Positions 49,430 through 57,770 of a DNA stretch of 64,000 nucleotides are shown here, piece after piece. A program made the translations under genes and the position numbers. Position 1 is the stretch's first letter. Every line of letters begins with the position of its first letter. The stretch is from Frankiales bacterium (GTDB lineage: Bacteria; Actinomycetota; Actinomycetes; Mycobacteriales; SCTD01). Below the pieces are notes generated by a model, which made no database searches, had not been told where the DNA came from, and saw only the letters and a program-made list of their open reading frames with translations. The stretch is from positions 28,050-92,049 of the forward strand of contig JAODND010000045.1 of assembly GCA_025465465.1 (NCBI GenBank), in the 5' to 3' direction.

Positions 49430-49756
49430 TCAGGTCGTGTCAGGGTCCCAGGGGGCGGTCTCGCCGGGGAGCAGCACGGCCTGCCGGGCACCGGCCGTGA
49501 CGAGCTCGTCCGGGTCGTCCTCGAGCAGGTGCTTGCGGACGAACTCGCGCGGGTGGAGCGACCGCAGGTCCAGGTCGGCGACCTCGGGCCCGAGCTCGGC
49601 CTTGAGGTCGGAGCTCATGGTCTTGAGGTAGGTCCGCAGCTTGCGCAGGGTGCGACCAGCATCGGCGGCAATGCCGGGAAGGCGATCGGGACCGAAGACG
49701 AAAAGCCCGAGCAGCAGGAGCACCGCGGCTTCAGGCCACCCCAGACCACCCAGCAC
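49430..49756 (-). CDS. tatB: TatB, Sec-independent protein translocase subunit
   Basis: This 108-residue protein has a short N-terminal membrane helix, the FGPDRLPG hinge of TatA/B proteins and an amphipathic helix with a charged tail. It is part of the receptor complex of twin-arginine export. It is the last gene of the sigE-antisigma-rseB-htrA-tatB operon, the same order as sigE-rseA-htrA-tatB in Mycobacterium. Its GTG has GAGGAGG 5 bases ahead. Confidence 0.9.
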   Translation of the reverse strand: MLGGLGWPEAAVLLLLGLFVFGPDRLPGIAADAGRTLRKLRTYLKTMSSDLKAELGPEVADLDLRSLHPREFVRKHLLEDDPDELVTAGARQAVLLPGETAPWDPDTT

Positions 49757-49784
49757 GTCGGCCTCCTCGTCCGTCCGTCACAGC

Positions 49785-50978
49785 CTACGAGGACTGCTTG
49801 TCCTGCAGGACGACCCGGGCGGTGCGGGTGGAGCCGCCGCGCAGGTAGGTCACCGGGACGGTGTCGCCGACCCGGTGCTCGCGGAGCGCGACGACCAGCT
49901 GGTCGACGCTGTGCACGGCCGTGCCGCCCACGCCGGTGATGATGTCCCCCGGGCGCAGGCCGGCCTTGGCTGCCGCACCCCCGGAGGTGAGCGAGATGAG
50001 CCGAGCACCCCGCGGACCGTTGCCGTCGGCGCCGACGGTGCGCGCGAGCACGTTGATCGACGGGTGCGTCGCCTTCCCGGTGCGGATCAGCTGTTCGGCG
50101 ATGGACCGTGCCTCATCGACGGGGATGGCGAACCCGACGCCGATCGATCCGGACTGGGTGTCGGCGGTCGTGTTGCCCAGCGTGGCGATGGCGGAGTTGA
50201 TGCCGATCACCCGGCCGGCGGCGTCGACGAGCGCGCCGCCCGCGGTGCGGGGGGTGATGGCCGCGTCGGTCTGGATGGCGTTGAACAGCGGCGGTGCGGC
50301 GGCGCCCGTCTCCGAGGGGACCTGCACGGTGCGGTTGAGGGCACTGATGATCCCCGACGTGACCGTGCCGGCGAGCCCGAGTGGTGACCCGATGGCAAGC
50401 ACCGGGTCGCCGACGACGAGGTCGCTCGACGTGCCGAGCGTGGCAGGGACCAGCTTGGGGCTGCCGAGGATCTTGATGACGGCCAGGTCCGTCTCGGGAT
50501 CGGTGCCGACGACGCGGGCCTTCAGGTCTGTCTGGCTCTCGTCGGTGAACGACACAGTGATCGAGCCGCCGCCGGAGACGACGTGGTTGTTGGTGAGCAC
50601 ATAGCCGTCGGAGCGCAGCACGACGCCGGACCCGGTGCCCCCCGTCGTACCGCTGTCGACCTGGATGCTGACGACGCTGCGCAGCACCCTGGCCGCGATC
50701 CCCGCGACGGAGGTGCTCGGTCGCGAGACGGGGGTGCCGCTGACGGGCGCTCCCAGTGTCGCCGTGGCATCGTGCACCTCGACGGACCGGTCTCCGCGGG
50801 AGCCCACCCAGCCGCCGGCGGCGCCGGCGAGCAGGGCCGTGGCGAGCACGGTGGACACGAAGACCCTGCGCGTGGGGCCGCGCCCGAGCTCCCCCGCGTG
50901 GCCGGGGATGTCCGTCGGGTAGCCCCAGGCGAGCGCCCGCGTGGGCGGCGTCTCCTCGAGGGAGGGCGGGTCAGGCAC
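49785..50978 (-). CDS. HtrA/DegP-like membrane protein lacking the catalytic serine
   Basis: This 397-residue protein has a cytoplasmic Pro-rich tail (1-37), a membrane helix (about 39-58), a trypsin-like domain (about 90-285) and a PDZ domain (about 295-390). His132 (TNNHVV) and Asp164 (ETDLAVI) are present. The serine motif, normally PGNSGGAL, reads PRTAGGAL, so residue 246 is Ala (codon GCG at 50243-50241) and the two residues before it are also changed. It is therefore probably not a protease by the usual mechanism and may be a PDZ sensor, scaffold or inhibitor in the SigE system. Confidence 0.9.
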   Translation of the reverse strand: MPDPPSLEETPPTRALAWGYPTDIPGHAGELGRGPTRRVFVSTVLATALLAGAAGGWVGSRGDRSVEVHDATATLGAPVSGTPVSRPSTSVAGIAARVLRSVVSIQVDSGTTGGTGSGVVLRSDGYVLTNNHVVSGGGSITVSFTDESQTDLKARVVGTDPETDLAVIKILGSPKLVPATLGTSSDLVVGDPVLAIGSPLGLAGTVTSGIISALNRTVQVPSETGAAAPPLFNAIQTDAAITPRTAGGALVDAAGRVIGINSAIATLGNTTADTQSGSIGVGFAIPVDEARSIAEQLIRTGKATHPSINVLARTVGADGNGPRGARLISLTSGGAAAKAGLRPGDIITGVGGTAVHSVDQLVVALREHRVGDTVPVTYLRGGSTRTARVVLQDKQSS

Positions 50979-51020
50979 AGCGGGGCTCCTCGGAGGCAGG
51001 CGACTGAGGTCAGTGTCCCG

Positions 51021-52058
51021 CTAGGCGAAGGGGTTCAACCAGGCACCCACGCGTGACAGTCCCCGCCACACCTTGTCGCCGACGCCTTCGCCCGCCACCG
51101 GCGGATCTGCGTGCGGCAGCACGAGCACTGCCTCGTCGATGGTCGATTCGGGTGCGTCGGACACCAGCGTCCAGGTGCGCCCGCCGCCGGACCACACCAG
51201 CTGCTCCGGTGCCGTGCTGGTGACGTGGACCAGCCCGCCGCCTACCTCACGCAGCACACCGCCGGTGCCCGCAGGGAGGGCACCGTGCTGGACGAACAGC
51301 GAGAGGGTCGACAGCCCGTCGGAGTAGGCCAGCTGGACGACGCCGTCGGGGTGCAGCCGGGCGTCGAAGAGCTCCAGCCCTGACGGCAGGTGGTCCACGA
51401 TGGGCCAGCCGTCGTCGATGAGCTGCTGCACCTGGCGGTCGTCGAGATGCGTGGTCGGCGGGACGGCAGCGATCGACTTCGTGGTCGGACGTGGTGGGGT
51501 GTCGGTGATCCGGAGCTCGGAGAACGCGTTGCTCACGACCACGCCGCCGTCGTCGTCCATGACGTCACGTCGCCACACCATGTGGGTGACCCGGTCGATC
51601 CAGAAGCGGCCCGCGACCGCGGACGCGCCGGTCTCCCCGGGCCGGCCGGCCTCTACGAGCAACGTGTCCCGCCCGTCGCTCTTCGCTGCGCCAGCGACCC
51701 TCAGGTCGTAGTGCCGCGCGAGCAGGGCAAACAGGTTGTCGTCGAGCAGGTCGGGCGCCACGCCGCGACCGTTGTCCGCCACACCCTCCACGGTGCTGCC
51801 CGCGCCGGGTGTGTGCGTCACGATCAGGACGTCGTAGTGAGGCATGTCGCCGCGGGTGCTCAGGATGCTCTGGACACCCTTCCAGCTGGTGCTGCGGGTG
51901 ACGGCTGCGGCCCGCTGCAGCAGCCCGAGCGCCGAGACGGATCCGGCCGGTGTCGCCGTCGGCTCGGTCGGGTCGGGAGCGACGCACGCGAGGACGGAGC
52001 CCCCGCTGACGAGCGCTCCCACGCACCCGACCAGCAGCAGGAGCCGGAGCCGGCTCAC
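51021..52058 (-). CDS. RseB/MucB-like sigma-E regulatory protein
   Basis: This 345-residue exported protein has a hydrophobic N-terminus that ends in a possible lipobox (VLAC, Cys25). An RseB-like beta domain follows (TSWKGVQSIL, LLVEAGRPG, GRFWIDRVTHMVWRRDV). A C-terminal domain (about 205-330) has VDHLPSGLELFDARL and WTLVSDAPE. RseB-type proteins bind the periplasmic part of the anti-sigma factor and protect it from cleavage. It starts within the anti-sigma stop (GTGA). Confidence 0.83.
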   Translation of the reverse strand: MSRLRLLLLVGCVGALVSGGSVLACVAPDPTEPTATPAGSVSALGLLQRAAAVTRSTSWKGVQSILSTRGDMPHYDVLIVTHTPGAGSTVEGVADNGRGVAPDLLDDNLFALLARHYDLRVAGAAKSDGRDTLLVEAGRPGETGASAVAGRFWIDRVTHMVWRRDVMDDDGGVVVSNAFSELRITDTPPRPTTKSIAAVPPTTHLDDRQVQQLIDDGWPIVDHLPSGLELFDARLHPDGVVQLAYSDGLSTLSLFVQHGALPAGTGGVLREVGGGLVHVTSTAPEQLVWSGGGRTWTLVSDAPESTIDEAVLVLPHADPPVAGEGVGDKVWRGLSRVGAWLNPFA

Positions 52059-52552
52059 GGTGCCGGGCTGGCCGAGCGCCGACTCGCCGCCGGAACCACA
52101 TCCACTGTGGTGAAAGGGATCTCGCTCGACATGGTGCCGTGGTCGATGACAAAGCCGGCGTTCGTGGGGTCGACCGGCGCGACGGGCTGCCGGGGCGGCG
52201 GACCGGCCAGGCTCAGTGCGCCGCCGAGGCCGAGGACGACGAACGCGCCGGAGACGGCAGTACGACGCAGGCGCGGGCTGAGGTGGGAGCTCAGGTGGAC
52301 ACTGGGCCGCCGACGGGGGTGCGACACCATCGGGGCGACGGGGAAGGCGCTCACCGCCATCAGCCGGGCCGACAGGTCGGTGGGCAGGCCCGGCCCGGTC
52401 TGGCGCAGCGCGGCCTTGAAGCCACGGAGGGCCTCCACCTCGGTGCGGCAGCTGCCGCACCAGGCCAGGTGCGTGAGCACCTCGTGCTCGCGGATCACGT
52501 CGAGCTCACCGTCGACGAACGTGTTCAGCGCCTGGCCGAGGTGCGCGCTCAT
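52055..52552 (-). CDS. Zinc-finger anti-sigma factor for SigE
   Basis: This 165-residue protein has an N-terminal ZAS motif ([14 protein letters not shown], the H-x3-C-x2-C pattern at about 23-36), a membrane helix (about 97-117) and a short extracytoplasmic tail. It probably holds the sigma factor inactive and releases it by redox change or regulated proteolysis. It starts inside the sigE stop (ATGA) and overlaps the rseB start, so sigma, anti-sigma and RseB are coupled. Confidence 0.88.
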   Translation of the reverse strand: MSAHLGQALNTFVDGELDVIREHEVLTHLAWCGSCRTEVEALRGFKAALRQTGPGLPTDLSARLMAVSAFPVAPMVSHPRRRPSVHLSSHLSPRLRRTAVSGAFVVLGLGGALSLAGPPPRQPVAPVDPTNAGFVIDHGTMSSEIPFTTVDVVPAASRRSASPAP

Positions 52553-53109
52553 ACCAGGGCCACCGGCGCGTTGACGGGAGCGACGGGAGCACGGTGGGCC
52601 AGGGCCTCGCGCAGCTGCGAACGACCGCGGTGGATGCGGCTGCGGACCGTACCGATCTTGACGTCGAGCGTGTCGGCGATCTCCTCGTAGGACAGGCCCT
52701 CGAGGTCGCACAGGACGACAGCGGCGCGGAAGTCCGGCGGGAGCGCGTCGAGCGCGGCCTGGACGTCGCCGTCGAAGTGGGTGTCGTCATAGACCTGCTG
52801 CGGACTGCGCTCGCGTCCGGGCAGCCGCTCGGTGTCGTCCGGGAGCGCGTCGAAGCGGATGCGCTGCTTGCGGCGGACCATGTCGAGGAACAGGTTGGTG
52901 GTGATGCGGTGCAGCCAGCCCTCGAAGGTGCCGGGCGTGTAGCTCGACAGGGAGCGGAACACCCGGACGAAGACCTCCTGCGTGAGGTCCTCGGCGTCGT
53001 GGCGGTTGCCCGTCAGGCGGTAGGCGAGGCGGTACACGCGGGCCGAGTGGTCGCGCACGACCTCGTCCCACGAGGGCGCCACCCACGGCGCCGCCTGCTC
53101 GGTCTCCAT
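52549..53109 (-). CDS. sigE: ECF sigma factor, SigE-like
   Basis: This 186-residue ECF sigma factor has region 2 ([37 protein letters not shown]) and region 4 ([32 protein letters not shown]). It heads an operon with a ZAS anti-sigma factor, RseB, HtrA-like and TatB, so it is probably the envelope-stress sigma. The ATG at 53109 follows CACAAT by 6 bases; a GTG at 53127 is in frame. Confidence 0.9.
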   Translation of the reverse strand: METEQAAPWVAPSWDEVVRDHSARVYRLAYRLTGNRHDAEDLTQEVFVRVFRSLSSYTPGTFEGWLHRITTNLFLDMVRRKQRIRFDALPDDTERLPGRERSPQQVYDDTHFDGDVQAALDALPPDFRAAVVLCDLEGLSYEEIADTLDVKIGTVRSRIHRGRSQLREALAHRAPVAPVNAPVALV

Positions 53110-53115
53110 GAGGAG

Positions 53116-53121
53116 ATTGTG
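53116..53121 (-). promoter_or_regulatory. Possible leaderless -10 (CACAAT) of sigE
   Basis: CACAAT on the minus strand, 6 bases before the ATG at 53109. Confidence 0.35.
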
Positions 53122-53174
53122 CCCCACTTTCCTGTGAGAGCGCTGTCAGAGGGTCCAACGCTCCACGCGGGCGA

Positions 53175-53180
53175 TAGGTT
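53175..53180 (+). promoter_or_regulatory. Leaderless -10 (TAGGTT) of the O-methyltransferase gene
   Basis: TAGGTT with a 6-base spacer to the ATG at 53187. Confidence 0.5.
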
Positions 53181-53186
53181 CCGCGC

Positions 53187-53807
53187 ATGACCGACCTGAC
53201 CGGCTGGCTCGACGCCTGGCTCCCCGAGGACGCCCCGCTGACCGCTGCCCGTGCCCGGGCCGCAGAGGTGGGGGTCCCCTGCGTGGATCCGGTCACCGGC
53301 AGCCTGCTGCGCCTGCTCGCCGCCGCGAGCGGGGCCAAGGCCGTGGTGGAGCTCGGCACCGGAGCCGGGGTCTCGGGGCTCTGGCTGCTGCGCGGGATGG
53401 CGGCCGACGGCGTCCTGACGTCCGTGGACCCGGAGACCGAGCACCAGCGGCTCGCGAAGCAGTCCCTCAACGAGGCCGGGTACGGGTCCGGGCGCGTGCG
53501 GCTGATCGCCGGCGAGGCCCTGAACGTGCTGCCCCGCCTGTCCGACGGGGCGTACGACCTGCTCTTCTGCGACGCGGCCCGGGGGGAGAACCTCGACTAC
53601 CTGGCCGCCTCGCTCCGGCTGCTGCGGCCCGGTGGGCTCGTCGTCTTCGCTGGCGCACTGGCCGGAGGACGCGTCGCCGACCCCTCCGCCCGCGACACCG
53701 AGGCCGTCGTGCTGCGTGAGCTCACCAAGGCGGTGCGCGAGGAGGAGCGGCTCACGCCGGCCCTGCTGCCGGTCGGCCCCGGCCTGCTCGCCGCTGTCGT
53801 CAGCTGA
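53187..53807 (+). CDS. SAM-dependent O-methyltransferase
   Basis: This 206-residue methyltransferase of the catechol/caffeoyl-CoA type has motif I VVELGTGAGVSGLWLLRG, the acidic SVDPETEHQ, YDLLFCDAARGENLDYL and LLRPGGLVVFAGAL. It sits divergently from sigE, a placement seen in other actinomycetes including Mycobacterium. The substrate is unknown. Confidence 0.87.
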   Translation: MTDLTGWLDAWLPEDAPLTAARARAAEVGVPCVDPVTGSLLRLLAAASGAKAVVELGTGAGVSGLWLLRGMAADGVLTSVDPETEHQRLAKQSLNEAGYGSGRVRLIAGEALNVLPRLSDGAYDLLFCDAARGENLDYLAASLRLLRPGGLVVFAGALAGGRVADPSARDTEAVVLRELTKAVREEERLTPALLPVGPGLLAAVVS

Positions 53808-53809
53808 CA

Positions 53810-53874
53810 GATCCCCGCGGTTTCACTGATTTCCTCGGCCCTGACGCGGCGAAACGGTGAAACCGCGGGGGATC
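53810..53874. terminator. Long inverted repeat between O-methyltransferase and pepA
   Basis: A 17-base arm at 53810-53826 and an 18-base arm at 53857-53874 are complementary apart from one extra G, with a 30-base loop. The right arm overlaps the pepA stop codon. It may be a shared terminator or a REP-like palindrome. Confidence 0.6.
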
Positions 53875-55345
53875 AGGAGGCGCGGGACCGCTTGCGGGTC
53901 GGCGCCACGGCGAGCTGCTCGAGCCAGGTCGTGAGCAGTCGGACTCCGTAGCCGGTGCCGCCCTTCGTGAGCTCCTCGTCCTCGCCGCCGGACCAGCCCG
54001 GTCCCGCGATGTCGAGGTGCGCCCAGGGACGTCCGCCGGCGAACTCCTGCAGGAACAGGGCGGCCACGATCGACCCGCCGTTCAGCTTGAGGCGGGGGTC
54101 GCCGATGTTGCGCAGGTCGGCGGTCCCGGACTCCAGCGCCTGCCGGTAGTCGTCGGTCAGCGGCATCCGCCACACCCGCTCGCCCGAGGCCGCAGCGGCG
54201 CTCTCCAGCTGCTCGCTGAGGTCGTCGTCGTTGCTGAACAGGCCGGCCGTCTTGCGACCGAGCGCGACCGGCATCGCACCGGTCAAGGTGGCGATGTCGA
54301 CGATGACGTCGGCGTCGAGCACCGTGTCGGCGTAGGCGATGCCGTCGGCCAGCACGAGCCGGCCTTCGGCGTCGGTGTTGAGCACCTCGACGGTCGTGCC
54401 CCCGAACTGCGTGATGACATCGCTCGGGCGCTGTGCGCTGCCGGACGGCATGTTCTCCGCGGCGCAGGCCAGCACGGTCAGCTTGATCGGCAGCTTCAGG
54501 TCGGCGACGGCGCGCAACGTCGCGAGGACCGCGGCGGCTCCGCCCATGTCGCACTTCATGGTGAGCATGCCGTCGTTCGTCTTGATGGAGATGCCGCCGG
54601 TGTCGAACGTGATGCCCTTGCCGACGAGCACGACGTGCTTTCCCTTGCCCCCGACCCGGTTGTCGACGGAGGCCTCGACGACGCGCGGCGGACGGCTCGA
54701 ACCCATGCCGACGGCGAGGACGCCGCCCCACCCGTCAGCTGTCAGCTGGGCGTCGTCGCGGACGCTCACCGCCAGACCCTTGAGAAGCGACTTCGCTTGC
54801 GCTGCAAGCCATTGCGGGCTCTTCTCGGCCGGCGGCACGTTGACCAGGTCACGTGCGCTGGCCACAGCCCTGGTCACCGTCACGGCGCGCGCAAGGGCGT
54901 CGGCGAGGGTCTCGGGCTTCGCGACGACGACCGTGATGCGGGTCAGCGGTCGCGGCTCGGCGGACGGCTTCACAGTGAAGCCGTAGGTCCCGAGCAGCAG
55001 GCCTTCGGCGAGGGCGTGCAGGCCCTCGCCGGTCAGGGTCATGCGACGCAGGTCGAGCGCCAGGGACTCCTGCGACTTCGCCCGGCGCGCGATCGCCGCG
55101 CCGGCCTTTCGGAGCGCCGCCGGGCCACCGTCGCCGGTGCCCAGCAGCAGGACGCGCTCCTCCGTCGGGAGGGCGATCAGCTCCCCCGCCTCGCCCTTGG
55201 CCTTGTCCCGGTCCAGGAGCGAGGTCACGTCGACCGGAGGCTGCGCCAGGACGGTGGCCCGGTCGTCGCCCGGCCGCGTGGGCAGGGCGAGGACCGCAGC
55301 CGCCGGAACGGTCCCGGCCAGGGTGAGGGCGGGGAGCTGCGCCAT
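53873..55345 (-). CDS. pepA: Leucyl aminopeptidase (M17)
   Basis: This 490-residue M17 aminopeptidase has VVLVGKGITFDTGGISIKT (Lys and Asp metal ligands), MKCDMGGAAAVL, NMPSGSAQRPSDV and the signature NTDAEGRLVLADG. The N-terminal domain (about 1-170) is the usual variable one. It forms cytosolic hexamers and releases N-terminal residues from peptides. It begins 2 bases after the DUF3117 stop and is probably translated by coupling. Confidence 0.95.
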   Translation of the reverse strand: MAQLPALTLAGTVPAAAVLALPTRPGDDRATVLAQPPVDVTSLLDRDKAKGEAGELIALPTEERVLLLGTGDGGPAALRKAGAAIARRAKSQESLALDLRRMTLTGEGLHALAEGLLLGTYGFTVKPSAEPRPLTRITVVVAKPETLADALARAVTVTRAVASARDLVNVPPAEKSPQWLAAQAKSLLKGLAVSVRDDAQLTADGWGGVLAVGMGSSRPPRVVEASVDNRVGGKGKHVVLVGKGITFDTGGISIKTNDGMLTMKCDMGGAAAVLATLRAVADLKLPIKLTVLACAAENMPSGSAQRPSDVITQFGGTTVEVLNTDAEGRLVLADGIAYADTVLDADVIVDIATLTGAMPVALGRKTAGLFSNDDDLSEQLESAAAASGERVWRMPLTDDYRQALESGTADLRNIGDPRLKLNGGSIVAALFLQEFAGGRPWAHLDIAGPGWSGGEDEELTKGGTGYGVRLLTTWLEQLAVAPTRKRSRAS

Positions 55346-55347
55346 CC

Positions 55348-55515
55348 CTAGGAGGTGACGGCCTTGAGAGCCTCGGCGAGGGCCGTGGCCTCCTCGGCGT
55401 TGAGCTCCACGACGAGACGCCCACCGCCCTCGAGCGGCACGCGCATCACGAGGCCGCGGCCCTCCTTGGTGACCTCGAGCGGGCCGTCGCCCGTACGCGG
55501 CTTCATCGCCGCCAT
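55348..55515 (-). CDS. DUF3117 small protein
   Basis: This 55-residue protein (MAAMKPRTGDGPLEVTKEG, then VMRVPLEGGGRLVVELNAEE) is a clear member of the very conserved actinobacterial DUF3117 family of unknown function. GGAGG lies 7 bases before the ATG at 55515, which rules out the longer in-frame start. It is immediately upstream of pepA, and the pair is likely one transcript. Confidence 0.93.
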   Translation of the reverse strand: MAAMKPRTGDGPLEVTKEGRGLVMRVPLEGGGRLVVELNAEEATALAEALKAVTS

Positions 55516-55737
55516 CGCCGTACCTCCATCAGTCAGGTGCGGACCCGACAAGGTCGTCGCGTCCGCGTGTTGTGTCCATTCTCCTGCATCAGCGGCGCGG
55601 CTGTCGAAACAGGTCAGGTAAAGGGCGCCGACGATCACGCCGATAGCACGTGTGTCGGTCGGGCTGGGGCGTCAACGTCTCCAGAGAATCCGGCGAAGGA
55701 CGACCACTGTCGTACCTGCGCCCCGCCCCCGATCGCC

Positions 55738-57243
55738 TCAGCTCGGCAGCGTCTTGAAGGTCACCGAGCAGTAGGACTCGCCGCCGGACTTGTCCGCCGC
55801 GCCCTCGATCGTGACCGTGGTGTTGCGGGTCGAGCCCGTGGGGAAGACCCGGGTGAACGCGCCTTGGGCATCCGTGGCCCCCGCGGAGGCCACGTCGGAG
55901 CCAGGGAAGTGGCCCACCAGGACGGTCGACGACTCAGCGACGCTCTGCATCGTGACCCCCACCCGCGACCCGGCCTTCGGCGAGGGGTTGCTGACGCTCA
56001 GGGTGCAACCGGGGCCGGCGGGCGGCGTAGCCGGCGGGGCATCGGCGGTGTGATAGCCCACGACGTCCACCACCACGTCCGCCAGCCCGCCGACCAGGGT
56101 GAGCGCGAGCCTGCCGTCGGGTGCCCCCAGGACGAACACGAGCTGGGTCTGGTCGCGACCGGCGCGGTAGTTCATCACCGTTCCCACAGCCTGCGCAGCG
56201 GCAGCGGCTACCCGCAGGAAGCCGTCCGCCTGCGGCTTGACGATGGTGACGCTGAGCACGACGCCGGACTCGTTGGTAGGCACCGAGGAACCGGGAGACA
56301 CGAACAGGAAGCCACCCCGGTGTGCCTTGGTGATGCCCAGCCCGGTGCGGCTGTCGGCAACGCGGTGCGGCGCGATCGCGAGGAACGCGCCGGCGGGTCC
56401 GGCCGTGTCCGACGCCGACGTGTAGTAGCCGACCAGGTCGACGACCACGTCTGCGGCCCCTCCCGCCAGCGTGAGCACCACCGACCCATCAGACGCCGGA
56501 CGGGTCAGTGACAGGCCGGTCAACGACACGCGAGCCGGGTACGTCAGGATCGTCGCTCCGCCCGAGGCGGCGTCGGACGCCAGCCGGGCGTAGCCGGCAC
56601 TCCGGGGCCCGACGACGGAGACGTTGAGCAGCACGCCCTCCGCCGTCGCCGGCACGTTGCCGGGGAGCGTCAGGGTGTGCGTGCCGGACTGGGGGCCCTT
56701 GGAGATCCCGAGCCCCTGCCTGCTGTCGACGAACCTGGCACCAGGGACGCTGACGTAGCGGCCACCCGTCTGGGAGCCTCCGATGTAGTAGCCGAGCACG
56801 TCGACCACCAGGTGGGTCGGACCGCCCGCCACCGAGATCGTCGCCTGCCGCTGCGCGCTCAACGCGGTCTGCACCAGACCGGTCGCGGACGCGCCTCGCT
56901 GGAAGGTCATCGCCGTTGCTGAGGACGCTGAGCCTCTCGCCGCGACGCGCAGGAACCCGTCCGCGGACGGGCCGACGACGGAGACGTCGAGCATCGCGCT
57001 CAGCGCACCCTGCGGCACGCTCGACGGCATCGTGAGGACGACGGATCCGCTCTTCGGGCCCTTGGCCACGCCCAGCCCGGTACGGGAGTCGAGGACGCGG
57101 GTGACCGGCAGGGCGTGGTAGGCGCCCGCGGGCGAGTCCGCTCGGGCCACCTCTGCGGTGTCACCGACAGCGCCGAGCGCTGAGGTCAGCAGGACTGATG
57201 CGGCGACGAGACGTGCGCGGCGGACGGCAGGGCGGAAGCGCAT
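55738..57243 (-). CDS. Secreted three-repeat beta protein with a C-terminal Ig-like domain
   Basis: This 501-residue exported protein has a signal peptide (to about residue 36). Three repeats of about 125 residues start at about 43, 168 and 295. Each begins with the pattern R-x-x-DSRxGLG (VLDSRTGLGVAKGP, FVDSRQGLGISKGP, VADSRTGLGITKAH). Each ends with a DVVVDxxGYY-type strand (DVLGYYIGG, DLVGYYTSA, DVVGYHTAD). The last 90 residues, with Cys at about 422 and 493, look like an Ig-like or PKD-type domain. It is probably an extracellular adhesin or carbohydrate-binding protein. Confidence 0.78.
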   Translation of the reverse strand: MRFRPAVRRARLVAASVLLTSALGAVGDTAEVARADSPAGAYHALPVTRVLDSRTGLGVAKGPKSGSVVLTMPSSVPQGALSAMLDVSVVGPSADGFLRVAARGSASSATAMTFQRGASATGLVQTALSAQRQATISVAGGPTHLVVDVLGYYIGGSQTGGRYVSVPGARFVDSRQGLGISKGPQSGTHTLTLPGNVPATAEGVLLNVSVVGPRSAGYARLASDAASGGATILTYPARVSLTGLSLTRPASDGSVVLTLAGGAADVVVDLVGYYTSASDTAGPAGAFLAIAPHRVADSRTGLGITKAHRGGFLFVSPGSSVPTNESGVVLSVTIVKPQADGFLRVAAAAAQAVGTVMNYRAGRDQTQLVFVLGAPDGRLALTLVGGLADVVVDVVGYHTADAPPATPPAGPGCTLSVSNPSPKAGSRVGVTMQSVAESSTVLVGHFPGSDVASAGATDAQGAFTRVFPTGSTRNTTVTIEGAADKSGGESYCSVTFKTLPS

Positions 57244-57313
57244 GAAACCCCCATGGGCGGTCGAGGAGGCACACAACCTCGCAAAGACCGTGCCGGAGGG
57301 CAAGTGCCCCCGA

Positions 57314-57760
57314 CTACGGGTGCTTGGCGGCGACCTGAACAGCGAAGCGCTTCAGGGACCGTTGGACGCCCGCAGCGAACAGCGGCCGGACCAGGGGCCA
57401 GCCCATCCGACCGACGATCCCGAGTGGCAGGGCGAGCTGCTCCTCCCACACGAACCGGCTGCGCCCTCCGGGCCGCTCCTCGACCGCGAACACGCCGGTT
57501 CCCCGGACGACGCGACCGGTGTGCAGCACCTCGCAGCGGTGCGGTGGCTCCCAGACCGTGATGACCATCGTGTCGAGGAAGCCGATCCGCCCGACGCCGG
57601 TGAAGGCCTCCAGGCCGCCCCCCACGCCCACGCCGTCATGGGCGGTGGCGCGCACGGTCGTGCCCAGGACCCACTCCCCCTGCGACTCCCAGTCGACCGC
57701 GGCGCGCCAGGTCGCCTCGACGGGCGCGTCGACGTCCACGGTCAGGGTGAGGACAGCCAT
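57314..57760 (-). CDS. SRPBCC/START-like polyketide-cyclase-fold protein
   Basis: This 148-residue helix-grip protein has LTVDVDAPVEATWRAAVDW, the hydrophobic-cavity strands VITVWEPPHRCEVLHTG and FVWEEQLALPLG, and a long C-terminal helix (FAAGVQRSLKRFAVQ). It is a typical actinobacterial SRPBCC protein of unknown ligand. It lies 10 bases after the DivIVA-domain gene, so the two are in one operon. ATG 57760 is chosen as the family-like start. Confidence 0.83.
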   Translation of the reverse strand: MAVLTLTVDVDAPVEATWRAAVDWESQGEWVLGTTVRATAHDGVGVGGGLEAFTGVGRIGFLDTMVITVWEPPHRCEVLHTGRVVRGTGVFAVEERPGGRSRFVWEEQLALPLGIVGRMGWPLVRPLFAAGVQRSLKRFAVQVAAKHP

Positions 57761-57770
57761 CCGACCAGTC

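Noticed and set aside
50241..50249. Sequencing error as the explanation of the missing HtrA serine
   Set aside because: Three adjacent codons differ from GNS with the frame intact on both sides, so several independent substitutions would be needed. Kept as a real change, though raw reads should be checked.
55516..55737. Possible small gene or RNA in the longest intergenic gap
   Set aside because: No frame with a ribosome site and no strong stem-loop was found. The in-frame extension of DUF3117 lacks support. It probably holds the DUF3117-pepA promoter and the end of the repeat-protein transcript.
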